A DNA stretch of 64,000 nucleotides from Pseudomonas knackmussii B13 (GCF_000689415.1 NZ_HG322950.1:3355501-3419500); one strand, 5' to 3'; numbered from the stretch's first letter, positions 24,497 to 33,181 are shown. A program made the numbers and translations. Notes: generated by a model from the sequence alone, not told the origin.

Positions 24497-25054
24497 ATGG
24501 ATAACATCACCAAGCAAGACCGCATCACGCTGAAGAACCTCAAGGTGGCCGACTTCGCCAGCGAGGAAACGATGTGCTTCAGCGCCACCGTCGTGTTCGA
24601 CGGCACTCCCATCGCCGAGGCCCGCAACGACGGCCACGGCGGCTCGACGTTCGTCCACGCGCTCAATGGCAAGGCGGCGCTGCTGGCGCAGGCCGAAGCC
24701 TTCGCCAAGGGCCTGCCGCCTGCACCGCTCGACCTCGGCCACGAGGGTGAAGACCCTCATTACATCGACATGACGCTCGACTTCCTGATCGATGAACTGG
24801 CCGATGCCATGCACGCCGAGCGCAAGGTGCGAGCCGCGTTCAACCGCGACATCGGCAACAAGGTGCTGTTCATCAAGGACGGCAAACTGCTGTTCATCAA
24901 GGGCATCAAGCTCAAGGCCATCGCCGACCGCAAAGCGTATTTCGCTTCGCTGCGCGCCCGACAGGCCCAACCCATCGTCATCCTCGCCGAGCTTCCGCCC
25001 GAGCAAGCATTTGACCTGTGGAAGCAGCATGTCCTGGGCGACAAGCCCGCCTGA
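24497..25054 (+). CDS. conserved ICE hypothetical protein
   Basis: A 185-aa soluble protein; ATG 24497 follows TTTCAGGA, and the long upstream extension of the frame runs through the structured leader and is rejected. Sequence features: an N-terminal beta-rich part (ITLKNLKVADFASEETMCFS), then a helical region with the internal near-repeat VLFIKDGKLLFIKGIKLKAI. No recognised domain. Preceded by leader RNA copy 1 and followed by a terminator, so it is probably monocistronic. Confidence 0.65.
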   Translation: MDNITKQDRITLKNLKVADFASEETMCFSATVVFDGTPIAEARNDGHGGSTFVHALNGKAALLAQAEAFAKGLPPAPLDLGHEGEDPHYIDMTLDFLIDELADAMHAERKVRAAFNRDIGNKVLFIKDGKLLFIKGIKLKAIADRKAYFASLRARQAQPIVILAELPPEQAFDLWKQHVLGDKPA

Positions 25055-25080
25055 CCCAGCGCCGACGCCCCCTCCTGACA

Positions 25081-25111
25081 GCCCCGCACTCGATGCGGGG
25101 CTTCTTTTTTT
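25081..25111 (+). terminator. Rho-independent terminator
   Basis: GCCCCGCA and TGCGGGGC form a perfect 8-bp stem (25081-25088, 25094-25101) with a 5-nt loop, followed by TTCTTTTTTT. Confidence 0.9.
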
Positions 25112-25194
25112 CGGTGCCCATCAATCGGGGCTGGGCCGGATGCCGTTTTCCAACTGACGCAGCGCGGCCCGCGCACGAAGCTGCCCGCATGTTC

Positions 25195-25290
25195 GCTGAT
25201 TCGTCAGCACATGCCAGCAGCCAGGGTTTCAGGCTGCCGCGGGTCTCTCCCGCGTTGCCCACCAGTCCGCATCGCATCAAGTCTGCGGAC
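25195..25290 (+). ncRNA. structured leader RNA, copy 2
   Basis: P1 GCTGA/TCAGC (25195-25208). P2 GCAGCC 25217-25222 with GGCTGC 25232-25237. P3 CGCGGG 25238-25243 with CCCGCG 25249-25254. Pseudoknot GGGT 25224-25227 with GCCC 25257-25260. P4 GTCCGC 25265-25270 with GCGGAC 25285-25290, loop containing CGCATC. It begins after the terminator of the previous gene and ends 94 nt before the ATG at 25385. Confidence 0.7.
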
Positions 25291-25384
25291 GCGCGTCCCC
25301 GTGACGTCGATGCTTTTTATCAACCGCGTGCGGGAGCTGCCATCCCGTGAGGGACGAGGCCCCGCTTTTCCAAGGAGCCCGTCC

Positions 25385-25597
25385 ATGTCCCAGCAAGCCT
25401 CTTTCGGCCAACTGGCCCTGACCTACTGCGGCAAGTTTCTGCCGCTCGAAGTCCTGCAAAGCGCCGCCGGTCACTACATCGGCACGCGCGATACCGAAGG
25501 CCCCGTTTCGCGGGAATCCCGCGAGTACTTCCGCAGCTATGCCGCGGCTCAACGTGCCCTCGAAAGAGGCGGCTGGTCCCAGCTCGCCATTCCCTGA
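25385..25597 (+). CDS. small conserved ICE protein
   Basis: A 70-aa soluble protein (FGQLALTYCGKFLPLEVLQS, then SREYFRSYAAAQRALERGGW). ATG 25385 has AAGGAG 8 nt upstream; the frame open from 25211 covers the leader RNA and is not used. No known domain. It stands 21 bp before the next gene, so the two are cotranscribed behind leader copy 2. Confidence 0.6.
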   Translation: MSQQASFGQLALTYCGKFLPLEVLQSAAGHYIGTRDTEGPVSRESREYFRSYAAAQRALERGGWSQLAIP

Positions 25598-25618
25598 TCC
25601 AACTGGAGGAATCACGTC

Positions 25619-26011
25619 ATGAACCAGCTACTGCCGCGGGAAATCGTCGATCAGATCATGCGGGAAGAACAGCATTTCGCTGCCGCGCCCCAAGCCTTCT
25701 TCGAGGCCTGGAAGCGCGGTGTCGAGATCGCTGGCCCCGAATGGTTCGGTGACGGCACCCGTGAAGGTCTGAACCAGGCCAAGAGCAAGTGGGATCTGCG
25801 TCCCAACATGCTGCAGCTCAACGATGCCCTCGGCGTCCTGAGCAGCGGCGAACGCATGTTCCTGTCCGCCATGGTCAGCTTCTACAACGCGCGCGAGGGC
25901 GGTGCCATGCTCAAGCGCTGCCACTTCAACGGACTGTCGGACTTCGACGGTCTCGATCTGCAACGCCGCAAGGTCATCGCCGACCTGCTGGTGAACTACA
26001 ACGGCTGGTGA
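25619..26011 (+). CDS. conserved ICE hypothetical protein
   Basis: A 130-aa soluble helical protein (FFEAWKRGVEIAGPEWFGDG, LNDALGVLSSGERMFLSAMV). GGAGGA lies 9 nt upstream of its ATG. The composition is typical of a real cytosolic protein. No family assignment. Cotranscribed with the 70-aa gene before it. Confidence 0.65.
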   Translation: MNQLLPREIVDQIMREEQHFAAAPQAFFEAWKRGVEIAGPEWFGDGTREGLNQAKSKWDLRPNMLQLNDALGVLSSGERMFLSAMVSFYNAREGGAMLKRCHFNGLSDFDGLDLQRRKVIADLLVNYNGW

Positions 26012-26183
26012 GCCGGTCCCCGGCGCACCACTGCTTTTCGTTCCCCCCGAGAGGGACATGCGCCCACAAAGCCATGTTCCTCAATTTCTTCGCCATCGCC
26101 CAGCGCCAACGGCCTCGGGCTATTACTTGCGGATGCCACCGTCCGCATGGGCTGGCTCCGCTCACTTCTCGAAAGGAGCCACC

Positions 26184-26870
26184 ATGGCAAACAACTACTA
26201 CGAGGGCACGGGCGTTCTCATGCTTGATCGTGTTACCCCCGTCATCAAGGCGCTGTTCGGCGTCTTCGCATTGGATGAAAGCTATCCCGGCAACGGGCAT
26301 GCCTACATCGCCAGGATCGCCGAGACCAATTATCCGCAATGGTCGAATGTGCTGGGCGGCCTGGAAGACCTCGCAGCGCAACTCGGCATACCCATGCCCG
26401 ACGACGAAGGCTTGTCGATTCCTCCACTGCTCGAACTGCTGGCCGTGCACTTCGGAGCCGACCAGGATCAGGAACTGCAGAACCTGATCGAACAACACCA
26501 GTTCGAGGACAGCGCCGATCTGGAGGCCTTACTTCTGATCGCAACCTGCTTCGACGACGGCCATGACCTGACCGCCATCCAGTTCGAGGGCTGCTGGTAT
26601 TGCAGCAAGCCAAGGCTGTTCGAGTTCGGCGGCAGCGGCTGCTACCTGAGCCGCGAGGTCCAGGTCTTCAGAACGTCCTCGCAGGCACTCCAACTCGGCG
26701 ACCAACTGCGCAAAGCCATTAAGGCCAGCGACATCGAAGAGGCCTCGGCGTTGATCGCACTGGAGGCCGCCAATCTGCTCGCGGGCATCAACGACGAGCA
26801 TTTCCGCCTGAATGTGCGCCATCGCATCGCCGAACGGCTGGCCCAGACGCCAACGATCAGTGCCGACTGA
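26184..26870 (+). CDS. conserved ICE hypothetical protein
   Basis: A 228-aa soluble, acidic protein; ATG 26184 follows AAAGGAGCCACC. The segment ECWYC-like (FEGCWYCSKPRLFEFGGSGC) contains three Cys near each other and might hold a metal. The rest is alpha-helical. No known domain is recognised. The 172-bp leader in front carries GC-rich inverted repeats of the kind seen ahead of its neighbours. Confidence 0.65.
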   Translation: MANNYYEGTGVLMLDRVTPVIKALFGVFALDESYPGNGHAYIARIAETNYPQWSNVLGGLEDLAAQLGIPMPDDEGLSIPPLLELLAVHFGADQDQELQNLIEQHQFEDSADLEALLLIATCFDDGHDLTAIQFEGCWYCSKPRLFEFGGSGCYLSREVQVFRTSSQALQLGDQLRKAIKASDIEEASALIALEAANLLAGINDEHFRLNVRHRIAERLAQTPTISAD

Positions 26871-26949
26871 CGCATTTTCTCTTTTCAACCCACCGGGTCC
26901 AATTCCCGGTGGCGGGGATTGGCTCCATTATTCAATCTGGAGAAATCCC

Positions 26950-27687
26950 ATGTCCCAAAATCCCAATCCCTTTGTCCGCGGCTACTGGAATCTGAAAATC
27001 GTCCGCACGCTGTCCATCAGCTACGAGGACGGAAGCCCGCATGTGTGGCGAGCCATCCACGTGAGCCAACAGCACCTCTCCGATGAGGAACTGGTTTCTT
27101 CCCCCTGCATCGTCACCAGCGAGTTCGCGGTGGTCAGGAATGGCACTGAACCTGTCAGCGCCGAACTGATGGCCGAATGCAATGCTGTTGAAGGCGTCAG
27201 CGGCGAAGGCGTAGTTGGTGCCGTGGTCTATGCCATTCATGGCGACGACTTCGACGGCCGCCCGATCCACGTCGGTGACACTTATTCGGCCGAAGCCGCG
27301 CGAGACGTGGTGCAGCGGTTGAGTTTCGAGACCGGCTATTACAGCCGATGCTGGGAAATCAGCAGCGCGCACATCAGCCGGAAAACCGGCCAGTACCTCG
27401 CCAACCTGGCAGACCTCGCCACGCCGGAGGCCTTTCTGTTCATCGCCTTCCGGGTTCCGTACAGCCCGGCGATCGGCGTCAAGCTGATTTCCACGCCCTG
27501 GACGGACCAGAACCTGGAGCATGCCGAGGGCATCGGCGCGGAGCAGCTTCGACAAGAGCACCGGAACAAGGGCATGCCGGACGACCTGGCGAACATCCTT
27601 GAACTGGCTGGCCAGGCCGATGTGCGCATTCTCATCCTCGACGCTGATGCGCCCGCGCTACTGGGCTTGCCGCTGGCCGAGTCCTAG
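26950..27687 (+). CDS. conserved ICE hypothetical protein (DUF5983-like)
   Basis: A 245-aa soluble protein from ATG 26950 (GGAGAAATCCC upstream). The middle portion (FETGYYSRCWEISSAHISRK, GQYLANLADLATPEAFLFIA) and the C-terminal VRILILDADAPAL resemble proteins annotated as DUF5983 in ICEs and plasmids; the match is by eye. The leader contains the hairpin CCACCGGG/CCCGGTGG. Function unknown. Confidence 0.6.
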   Translation: MSQNPNPFVRGYWNLKIVRTLSISYEDGSPHVWRAIHVSQQHLSDEELVSSPCIVTSEFAVVRNGTEPVSAELMAECNAVEGVSGEGVVGAVVYAIHGDDFDGRPIHVGDTYSAEAARDVVQRLSFETGYYSRCWEISSAHISRKTGQYLANLADLATPEAFLFIAFRVPYSPAIGVKLISTPWTDQNLEHAEGIGAEQLRQEHRNKGMPDDLANILELAGQADVRILILDADAPALLGLPLAES

Positions 27688-27784
27688 CAGTCGCGCCACG
27701 CACCATTCTTCCTCTTTGTTCTCCCCCATGTCAGCCCGTCTCCCACCCGGAGCTGGGCTGATCCATTTTCATAGGAGCAACCTC

Positions 27785-28063
27785 ATGTTCCCCGACCTCA
27801 TCTCGCATGCACCCGACTTCGAGCACCAGCTCGGAGCCTGCGTCAACGCCATGAGCCAGGACGACGCCATCGGCCAGATCCTGGTATTCGAGCGCACGAG
27901 AGGCATGCTACACATGCGCCATATCGCCAGCGCCGACCTGGTGGACAGCGACATTGACGACTACGAAATGGTCGTCTTCGACGGTGGCAACACCAGCGGC
28001 GACACGTGGAAGCACGTGTTCTTTCCACGTCAGCGCGAACACTATTTCGTGTACGAAGCCTGA
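27785..28063 (+). CDS. small conserved ICE protein
   Basis: A 92-aa acidic protein (FEHQLGACVNAMSQDDAIGQ, SADLVDSDIDDYEMVVFDGG). ATAGGAGC lies 7 nt upstream of ATG 27785. No recognised domain; followed by a terminator. Confidence 0.6.
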   Translation: MFPDLISHAPDFEHQLGACVNAMSQDDAIGQILVFERTRGMLHMRHIASADLVDSDIDDYEMVVFDGGNTSGDTWKHVFFPRQREHYFVYEA

Positions 28064-28072
28064 TCCATCCAG

Positions 28073-28094
28073 CCCCTTTCGAGGGGCTTTTTCT
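28073..28094 (+). terminator. Rho-independent terminator
   Basis: AGCCCCT (28073-28079), loop TTCG, AGGGGCT (28084-28090), then TTTT. Confidence 0.85.
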
Positions 28095-28181
28095 TGCCCG
28101 CAGCGCAGGAAACCGGGTGCGGCGCGGTGCCGTTTCATGCGGGTGAGCCGCCCATTCCGAGGCCATCCTTGCCCCATGTTC

Positions 28182-28279
28182 GTCGGCGTTGCCGACACAT
28201 GCCCAGACAGCCGAGACCTTCAAGGCTGCAAGTGCGGGAAACCGTGCTGGTCTTTTTTCTTATCGGACGTTCCGCGTCC
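28182..28279 (+). ncRNA. structured leader RNA, copy 3 (most divergent)
   Basis: P1 GTCGGC 28182-28187, loop GTT, GCCGAC 28191-28196, then the conserved linker ACATGCC. P2 CAGCC 28208-28212 with GGCTG 28224-28228. P3 GTGCGG 28232-28237, loop GAAA, CCGTGC 28242-28247. Pseudoknot AGACC 28214-28218 with GGTCT 28249-28253. P4 is reduced to GGACG/CGTCC (28265-28279) and lacks the GCATC loop. A six-T run follows the pseudoknot strand. It ends 70 nt before the ATG at 28350. Confidence 0.6.
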
Positions 28280-28349
28280 ATCCACGCCACCCACAAGGGA
28301 TCTCTCCCTTGCGGGCGGGAATCCCTTGTCCTTCCTCAAGGAGATTCCC

Positions 28350-29162
28350 ATGGACCGTTCCCTCATCAAATCCATGATGCCTTCGCTTGTCGCAGGCCAT
28401 GTGCCCCGCAACGTGCGGTCGTTCAAGTACCGCGTGTTCGATGATCAGCCGCAGTCCTCGACGCTGGGCTTCGCCATCGATCCCCAGCCCTTCGACGGCA
28501 AGGTGGTCGCGGCGACTGACGATGCCATCGTCGTCAAGCTCAAGCCATCCGAGTTCGCCGTGCTCGATCCCAACCTTGTCACCTCTGTTCCCAGCGAAGG
28601 CGCCAAGGTGCGTGTCCAACCCTACGCACGGCGCCGTTTCGACGGCCTGCGCGCGGACACCCCGGAAGAGCGCACGGAGATGACGTCCGACGGCATTCCC
28701 TACACCGTCAAGACGCACATCCTTGGCTCCGCGCCCGCCAAGCTGCCCATCCCCAAGCCGCAGTGCATGGAACTGGGCCAGCTCATCGAACAACTGGAGG
28801 AAATGCCGGCGCCCGATGGCTTCCGGCGGATCACCCACATGCTGGTCGATGCAGGTGCACGGGATTTCACCTGGGTCGATCCCAAGCCATCCAAGATCAT
28901 CGAGACGCCTCCGGCGATCAGCTTCACGACCTCGACCGCGAAGTTCAAGGGTCGCGTCACGGTGCTGTACGACCGCGGCGGCGACGCCTACGTGGTGGAA
29001 CTTCACCGCGATGGCGAATTGGTCGATCGGTACGACGAGGTGTATTTCGACATGCTTGGCGCAGTGTTGGAGCGGCTCATCGACGATGGTCGCTGGCGCC
29101 TGATCGACGTGAGCGTGATCGACACCAAGGCTCCCCGGCAGCGCCAAGCGGTGCCGGCATGA
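28350..29162 (+). CDS. conserved ICE hypothetical protein
   Basis: A 270-aa soluble protein; ATG 28350 has AAGGAG 6 nt upstream, and the open frame from 27954 (through the previous gene and the leader) is rejected. It reads as beta-rich at the N-terminus (NVRSFKYRVFDDQPQSSTLG, VVKLKPSEFAVLDPNLVTSV) and mixed at the C-terminus. No signal peptide, no known motif. Sits behind leader copy 3. Confidence 0.65.
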   Translation: MDRSLIKSMMPSLVAGHVPRNVRSFKYRVFDDQPQSSTLGFAIDPQPFDGKVVAATDDAIVVKLKPSEFAVLDPNLVTSVPSEGAKVRVQPYARRRFDGLRADTPEERTEMTSDGIPYTVKTHILGSAPAKLPIPKPQCMELGQLIEQLEEMPAPDGFRRITHMLVDAGARDFTWVDPKPSKIIETPPAISFTTSTAKFKGRVTVLYDRGGDAYVVELHRDGELVDRYDEVYFDMLGAVLERLIDDGRWRLIDVSVIDTKAPRQRQAVPA

Positions 29163-29247
29163 CGCCTCGAAACGAAGCCAGGCAACTCCACGACTGACCC
29201 GAGGTTCCCGCCACGGCGGTTCAGTCCATCCGGCCAAGTGCCGCACA

Positions 29248-29279
29248 GGCTCTCCATCCATTCGGTGGAGAGCCTTTTC
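29248..29279 (+). terminator. terminator-like hairpin between 28350 gene and DUF3085 gene
   Basis: GGCTCTCCA (29248-29256) pairs with TGGAGAGCC (29266-29274), followed by TTTTCTC. It lies only 27 bp before the next start codon, so it may act as a leader hairpin rather than a full stop. Confidence 0.6.
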
Positions 29280-29305
29280 TCTAATCCGTACAGGAGATTT
29301 CAACC

Positions 29306-29659
29306 ATGTCACTGCGATTCAAGGGCGCCGACCTGCGCCCTGTGTTGACCGAAGCGATCGCCAACCAGTGCCGAGCCGTCCTCGTCAAGGACCAAGGCGT
29401 GTACATCCTCGCCGAGCGCGGGGAACGCCGCCCGGACGGACGCCAGAAGTTGCTGGCCTATGCAGTCGGCTGCGACCCGGATACCGATCCGTTCGATGAC
29501 TGGTGGTTCCTCGCCCAACGCGAGCTGGGCGGCGACGACTTCGCCGAGTACTTCGACCCGAAGGACGGCGTATTCACCCGCATCTTGCACACAGCGGACG
29601 ATCTGATGCTGTCGGCCACCGCCACCCACTTGTCGTTGGAGGTCGTGCCTCCCGTTTAA
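29306..29659 (+). CDS. DUF3085 family protein
   Basis: A 117-aa soluble protein with the DUF3085 pattern (AVLVKDQGVYILAERGERRP, YAVGCDPDTDPFDDWWFLAQ). ACAGGAG precedes ATG 29306. The family is found almost only on conjugative elements and plasmids; its role is unknown. A strong terminator follows. Confidence 0.75.
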   Translation: MSLRFKGADLRPVLTEAIANQCRAVLVKDQGVYILAERGERRPDGRQKLLAYAVGCDPDTDPFDDWWFLAQRELGGDDFAEYFDPKDGVFTRILHTADDLMLSATATHLSLEVVPPV

Positions 29660-29679
29660 AGCAGCAGCACGTCCTGCTC

Positions 29680-29706
29680 AGCCCCCGGTTCCCCGGGGGC
29701 TTTTTT
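29680..29706 (+). terminator. Rho-independent terminator
   Basis: AGCCCCCGG and CCGGGGGCT pair around a short loop, followed by six T. Confidence 0.9.
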
Positions 29707-29804
29707 CCTCCGCACAGCGGCTATGTCCCCGCGTGCGCGCTCGTCTCCGGCCGCCAAGGCCTGCCTCGCCGGCCAGCCCGCCGGCATGCCACTGGAGACG
29801 ACGC

Positions 29805-30647
29805 ATGCACGACCCGTTCAAGATCACCCAGCCCACCTGCATCAGCTTCAGCGGCGGGCGCACGAGCGCCTACATGCTCTGGCGCGTGCTGCAGACCAAT
29901 GGCGGCCTGCCTGCCGATACCGAGGTCTGCTTCGCCAACACGGGCAAGGAAGTCGAAGCGACCTTGCGCTTTGTGCGCGATTGCGCCGAGCACTGGCAGG
30001 TGCCGATCCGCTGGCTCGAATACGTGCCCATGGAACCGGGCTTCGCTCTGATCGACTTCGATCGGGCCAGCCGCCAGGGTGAGCCGTTCGAGGCGCTGAT
30101 CCGCAAACGCCAGTACCTGCCCAATCCCGTTGCGCGGGGCTGCACGACCAGCCTGAAGATTCGCCCGATGCACCGCTTCCTGCGGCATCAGGGATGGACG
30201 GACTGGGACCAGATGATCGGCATCCGCGCCGACGAGCAGCGACGCGTCTCCAAGATTCGTGCGCGCGGCCACTCCACCGAATCGACCCACGAGACCATGT
30301 GCATGCCGCTGGCGGATGCCGGCGTCACCGTGCGCGACGTGAGCGCGTTCTGGCAGGCGCAGCCGTTCGACCTCGACCTGCTGACGGTGAACGGACGCAC
30401 GCTCGAAGGCAACTGCGACCTGTGTTTCCTCAAGCCGCGTGGGCAGCGCCTGGCCCTTATCAAGGCCCGGCCCGAGGCCGCCGTGTGGTGGATTCGCATG
30501 GAATCCCTGAACCTCGCGAGCAAGCCCAGCGGCGCCCGGTTCCGCGCCGATGGCCCCAGCTATGCCGATCTGGCGCGCTTCGCTGCCGACCAGGGCGATC
30601 TGTTCGATGGCGCCGAGGAAGCCATTGCCTGCTTCTGCGGCGACTGA
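29805..30647 (+). CDS. PAPS-reductase-like (adenine nucleotide alpha hydrolase) protein
   Basis: A 280-aa protein. The PP-loop SFSGGRTSAYML (residues 14-25) binds ATP or PAPS. NTGKEVEATLRFVRDC and the Cys-containing NPVARGCTTSLKIRP follow the PAPS reductase/CysH fold, and further cysteines sit at the C-terminus (GNCDLCFLK, CFCGD), possibly for an Fe-S cluster. ICE- and phage-borne members of this group may modify nucleic acid or activate sulfur rather than reduce PAPS; which applies here is unknown. The start codon ATG 29805 is chosen because it begins the conserved domain. Stop overlaps the next start (TGATG). Confidence 0.8.
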   Translation: MHDPFKITQPTCISFSGGRTSAYMLWRVLQTNGGLPADTEVCFANTGKEVEATLRFVRDCAEHWQVPIRWLEYVPMEPGFALIDFDRASRQGEPFEALIRKRQYLPNPVARGCTTSLKIRPMHRFLRHQGWTDWDQMIGIRADEQRRVSKIRARGHSTESTHETMCMPLADAGVTVRDVSAFWQAQPFDLDLLTVNGRTLEGNCDLCFLKPRGQRLALIKARPEAAVWWIRMESLNLASKPSGARFRADGPSYADLARFAADQGDLFDGAEEAIACFCGD

Positions 30648-31162
30648 TGCGCATGGACAGGCCATTGATCGCGCCACGGCTGCAACTCCTGCCCGTGTCG
30701 CTACGGGTCGCTAATGGCTTTGTACAGGACCACCACCGCCACCACCGCCCGGTCCAAGGGGCGAAGTTCGCCCTGGCCGTTGCCCCGCGCGGCAGCGATT
30801 GCATCTGCGGTGTGGCCATCGTCGGTCGCCCGGTCGCGCGGCACTTGGACGACGGCTGGACCCTCGAAGTAACGAGGCTATGTACCGACGGTGCGCCGAA
30901 CGCCTGCAGCAAGCTCTATGGCGCCGCTTGGAAGGCGGCCAAGGCCCTCGGCTACACGCGGCTGATCACCTATACCTTGCCCGAGGAAGGTGGTGCCAGC
31001 CTGCGCGCCGCCGGCTGGCGGCTGGTCGGCACGCGCGGCGGCGGCGCTTGGAGCCGTCCCAGCCGTCCCCGCGCCGACACCCCCGACCACCTGCGCGGCC
31101 CCAAGTGCCTGTGGCAGGCATCGGGCGGCGTGGACAAAGGGAAACGTCTGGGTGCCGATTGA
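30647..31162 (+). CDS. XF1762 family protein (GNAT-like)
   Basis: A 171-aa protein translationally coupled to the preceding gene through TGATG at 30645-30649. The sequence (HHRHHRPVQGAKFALAVAPR, CGVAIVGRPVARHLDDGWTL, YGAAWKAAKALGYTRLITYT) matches the XF1762 family, which looks like an N-acetyltransferase fold with a GNAT-like RLCTDGAPNACSKLYGAAW cofactor loop. Substrate unknown. The coupling suggests it works with the PAPS-reductase-like protein. Confidence 0.75.
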   Translation: MRMDRPLIAPRLQLLPVSLRVANGFVQDHHRHHRPVQGAKFALAVAPRGSDCICGVAIVGRPVARHLDDGWTLEVTRLCTDGAPNACSKLYGAAWKAAKALGYTRLITYTLPEEGGASLRAAGWRLVGTRGGGAWSRPSRPRADTPDHLRGPKCLWQASGGVDKGKRLGAD

Positions 31163-31206
31163 TTGCTGTCGCGCGCGCGGAGCCCGGCCATGCTGCCCCC
31201 ATGCCT

Positions 31207-31309
31207 GCTGACGTTGTCAGCGACATGCCAGGCAACCATCGGTCATCGAGGTTGCGGCGCAGTTCCCACTGCGTGACCGAGCCAGCTCGCACCGCATCCG
31301 TCCGCGAGC
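31207..31309 (+). ncRNA. structured leader RNA, copy 4 (ahead of STY4534/DUF3577)
   Basis: P1 GCTGAC 31207-31212, loop GTT, GTCAGC 31216-31221, linker ACATGCC. P2 GCAACC 31232-31237 with GGTTGC 31250-31255. P3 CGCAGT 31258-31263, loop TCCC, ACTGCG 31268-31273. Pseudoknot TCGGTCA 31239-31245 with TGACCGA 31274-31280, a perfect 7 bp. P4 GCTCGC 31285-31290 with GCGAGC 31304-31309, loop with CCGCATCC. It ends 115 nt before the ATG at 31425. Confidence 0.75.
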
Positions 31310-31424
31310 GGCCACCAGTCTCTGGTGGCGGATGCTTTCGCCTTATCAACCCACCGCGGGGTTACGCACCTTCCCCGCATGCGTGGGCCTGGTGTGTCTC
31401 CGCTTCTTCCAATGGAGATTCACC

Positions 31425-32342
31425 ATGAACACCACTTCCAACGAGAAATCATACTTCGACCTTCACACCTCGGGCATCGGCTACATCCAACGTGCCCGCG
31501 AAGTGCCTGTCCGGGGCGGCCGCCGTGCGCAGCCCTTCCTGGCATGCACCATCGCCGCACTGGTCGGTTCCGCCAAGGATCCCAGTTACCGCTACTTCGA
31601 CGTCAAGGTCTCGGGTGCCGAGGCCAAGAAACTGGTCCAGCGCTACATCGGCGTTGACGATCCCAAGCAGCGCCCGCTGGTGCGCTTCCGCCTCGGCGAC
31701 CTGTGGGGCGATGCGTACATCCGCGACAAGGGTGAGCACAAGGGCCAGGCCGCCGCGTCCCTCAAGGCGCGACTGCTCAAGGCCGAGCCGCTCGACCGGG
31801 CCGAACTGGCTTCGATCAAGCAGCACGAGCTGATCACCCGCGGCATCGGCTACCTCAGCCGTCCGAAGGACGTCACCCGCAAGGATGGCGATCCGTTCCT
31901 GTCGTGCAGCGTCGCGGCGCTGGCCGGGCCTGTCGGTGAACCGGAATATCGGTACTTCGACACCATCGTCGCTACCCCTGAAGCCGAGCACCTGGTTCGC
32001 CGGTGCGTGCAGGCCATCGAAGGGGACCGCAAGGTGCTGATCGCCTTCCGTCTGAACGACATGAAGATCGATCCGTACATCCGCACCAAAGGCGAGCGCG
32101 CCGGGGAACCGGGAGCGAGCCTTGAATCGACGCTGGTCCACATCGGTCTCATCAAGATCGACGGCACCCAGGTCTATCCGACGAGCCAGGCGCAAGCCGA
32201 GGCGCCGCAGGCCGAGGACGCACCCGCGCCCGAAGCCGAGGTTGCCGCCGAAATCGCTGCCGACCAATCTGCCGAACCCGCCGAGCGCGAGCCGGAAGGT
32301 GAAGCCGAGGAGCAGGAGCCGGAACTGGCTGCTTCGTTCTGA
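31425..32342 (+). CDS. STY4534 family ICE replication protein (DUF3577), tandem-duplicated
   Basis: A 305-aa protein made of two copies of the same ~110-aa DUF3577 unit (residues about 6-115: GIGYIQRAREVPVRGGRRAQ, YRYFDVKVSGAEAKKLVQRY; and about 120-235: GIGYLSRPKDVTRKDGDPFL, YRYFDTIVATPEAEHLVRRC), then an acidic disordered tail. OB-like single-strand DNA binding is plausible but unproven. ATG 31425 has TGGAGA upstream; the preceding 218 bp hold leader RNA copy 4 and a GC-rich hairpin. Members of the family are annotated as ICE replication proteins. Confidence 0.85.
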   Translation: MNTTSNEKSYFDLHTSGIGYIQRAREVPVRGGRRAQPFLACTIAALVGSAKDPSYRYFDVKVSGAEAKKLVQRYIGVDDPKQRPLVRFRLGDLWGDAYIRDKGEHKGQAAASLKARLLKAEPLDRAELASIKQHELITRGIGYLSRPKDVTRKDGDPFLSCSVAALAGPVGEPEYRYFDTIVATPEAEHLVRRCVQAIEGDRKVLIAFRLNDMKIDPYIRTKGERAGEPGASLESTLVHIGLIKIDGTQVYPTSQAQAEAPQAEDAPAPEAEVAAEIAADQSAEPAEREPEGEAEEQEPELAASF

Positions 32343-32399
32343 TCCGGCATGGCCCCTCACGGGGCCTTGCCTTTTTCCTATTTCCCAAGGAGAACCATC

Positions 32400-33089
32400 A
32401 TGGCAGCCACATCGGCACCTACGAGATCAGTCCTGCCCATCGTCGTCCCGGGCCAGCTCACGTTGCGGACCATCCGCGGCAAGAACGGCCCGTTCACGGT
32501 CGGTCGTCTGACCACCCCCATCGGCGAGTTCGCCGTCAAGGACGCGGAGCTGGAGCAGTACCCCGAAGGCAAGTACGACGGGGAATTCGTCATTCGCTAT
32601 ATCTTCGCCAAGTCCTATCCGGTCGCGGGCGGCGCGCGGTTTGAAGTTCGCGCCAACCTCGACGGTATGACGCTCAACGGCATCGACAAACTGAGCCGTG
32701 ACGAGGCCCGGAGCTTCGCCACCCAGGAGGTCGATCCCCTTGACGAAGAGCAAGGGACGCAGCCTGCGGCAACGCCGGCCAAACCTGCCAAAACATCCAG
32801 GCCCGCCAAGCCCGCACCCGTGCTGGCGTCTGCGGACCCGCTGGTCGATACCACGCCCTTCGGTGTGGATGCGCCGACACCCGCTGCGGCTGCTGCCCCC
32901 GGCAGCACCGAAGATGGCGACGCTGCACTGTTCGGCCTGCTGTGGCCGCTGGGAGAATCCGTAAAGCTGGATTCGACCATCGACCGCCGCACCCTGCGCG
33001 CGCAGATCGTTCGCCTGGGCGAACTTGGCTACGCGCTGGACTTCAAGACCCAGGAGTGGAGCCGCCAGGCCGAACTGCAACCTGCGTGA
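32400..33089 (+). CDS. DUF3275 family protein
   Basis: A 229-aa protein. The N-terminal ~100 residues (VVPGQLTLRTIRGKNGPFTV, YPEGKYDGEFVIRYIFAKSY) match DUF3275, a beta-rich ICE family; a Pro/Ala linker and a short C-terminal helical segment follow. ATG 32400 follows AAGGAGAACCATC. It lies 57 bp after STY4534, with a GGCCCC/GGGGCC hairpin and T-rich stretch between, and the pair normally occur together. Confidence 0.8.
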   Translation: MAATSAPTRSVLPIVVPGQLTLRTIRGKNGPFTVGRLTTPIGEFAVKDAELEQYPEGKYDGEFVIRYIFAKSYPVAGGARFEVRANLDGMTLNGIDKLSRDEARSFATQEVDPLDEEQGTQPAATPAKPAKTSRPAKPAPVLASADPLVDTTPFGVDAPTPAAAAAPGSTEDGDAALFGLLWPLGESVKLDSTIDRRTLRAQIVRLGELGYALDFKTQEWSRQAELQPA

Positions 33090-33150
33090 TCGCAGACGCC
33101 GCATCCGCGGTGTTCTTCATCCACCCGCCGGGGTTCTTTCCCCATGCGGG

Positions 33151-33181
33151 GGAGACCCTGGCCTTTTCTTTGGAGGTCTCC
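33151..33181 (+). promoter_or_regulatory. hairpin overlapping the ribosome site of the 33185 gene
   Basis: GGAGACC (33151-33157) is the exact complement of GGTCTCC (33175-33181), which overlaps the end of the Shine-Dalgarno sequence GGAGG (33172-33176). Folding would hide part of the ribosome site; an upstream C-rich/G-rich pair (CCCGCCGGGG with CCCCATGCGGG) offers an alternative fold. Confidence 0.5.
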
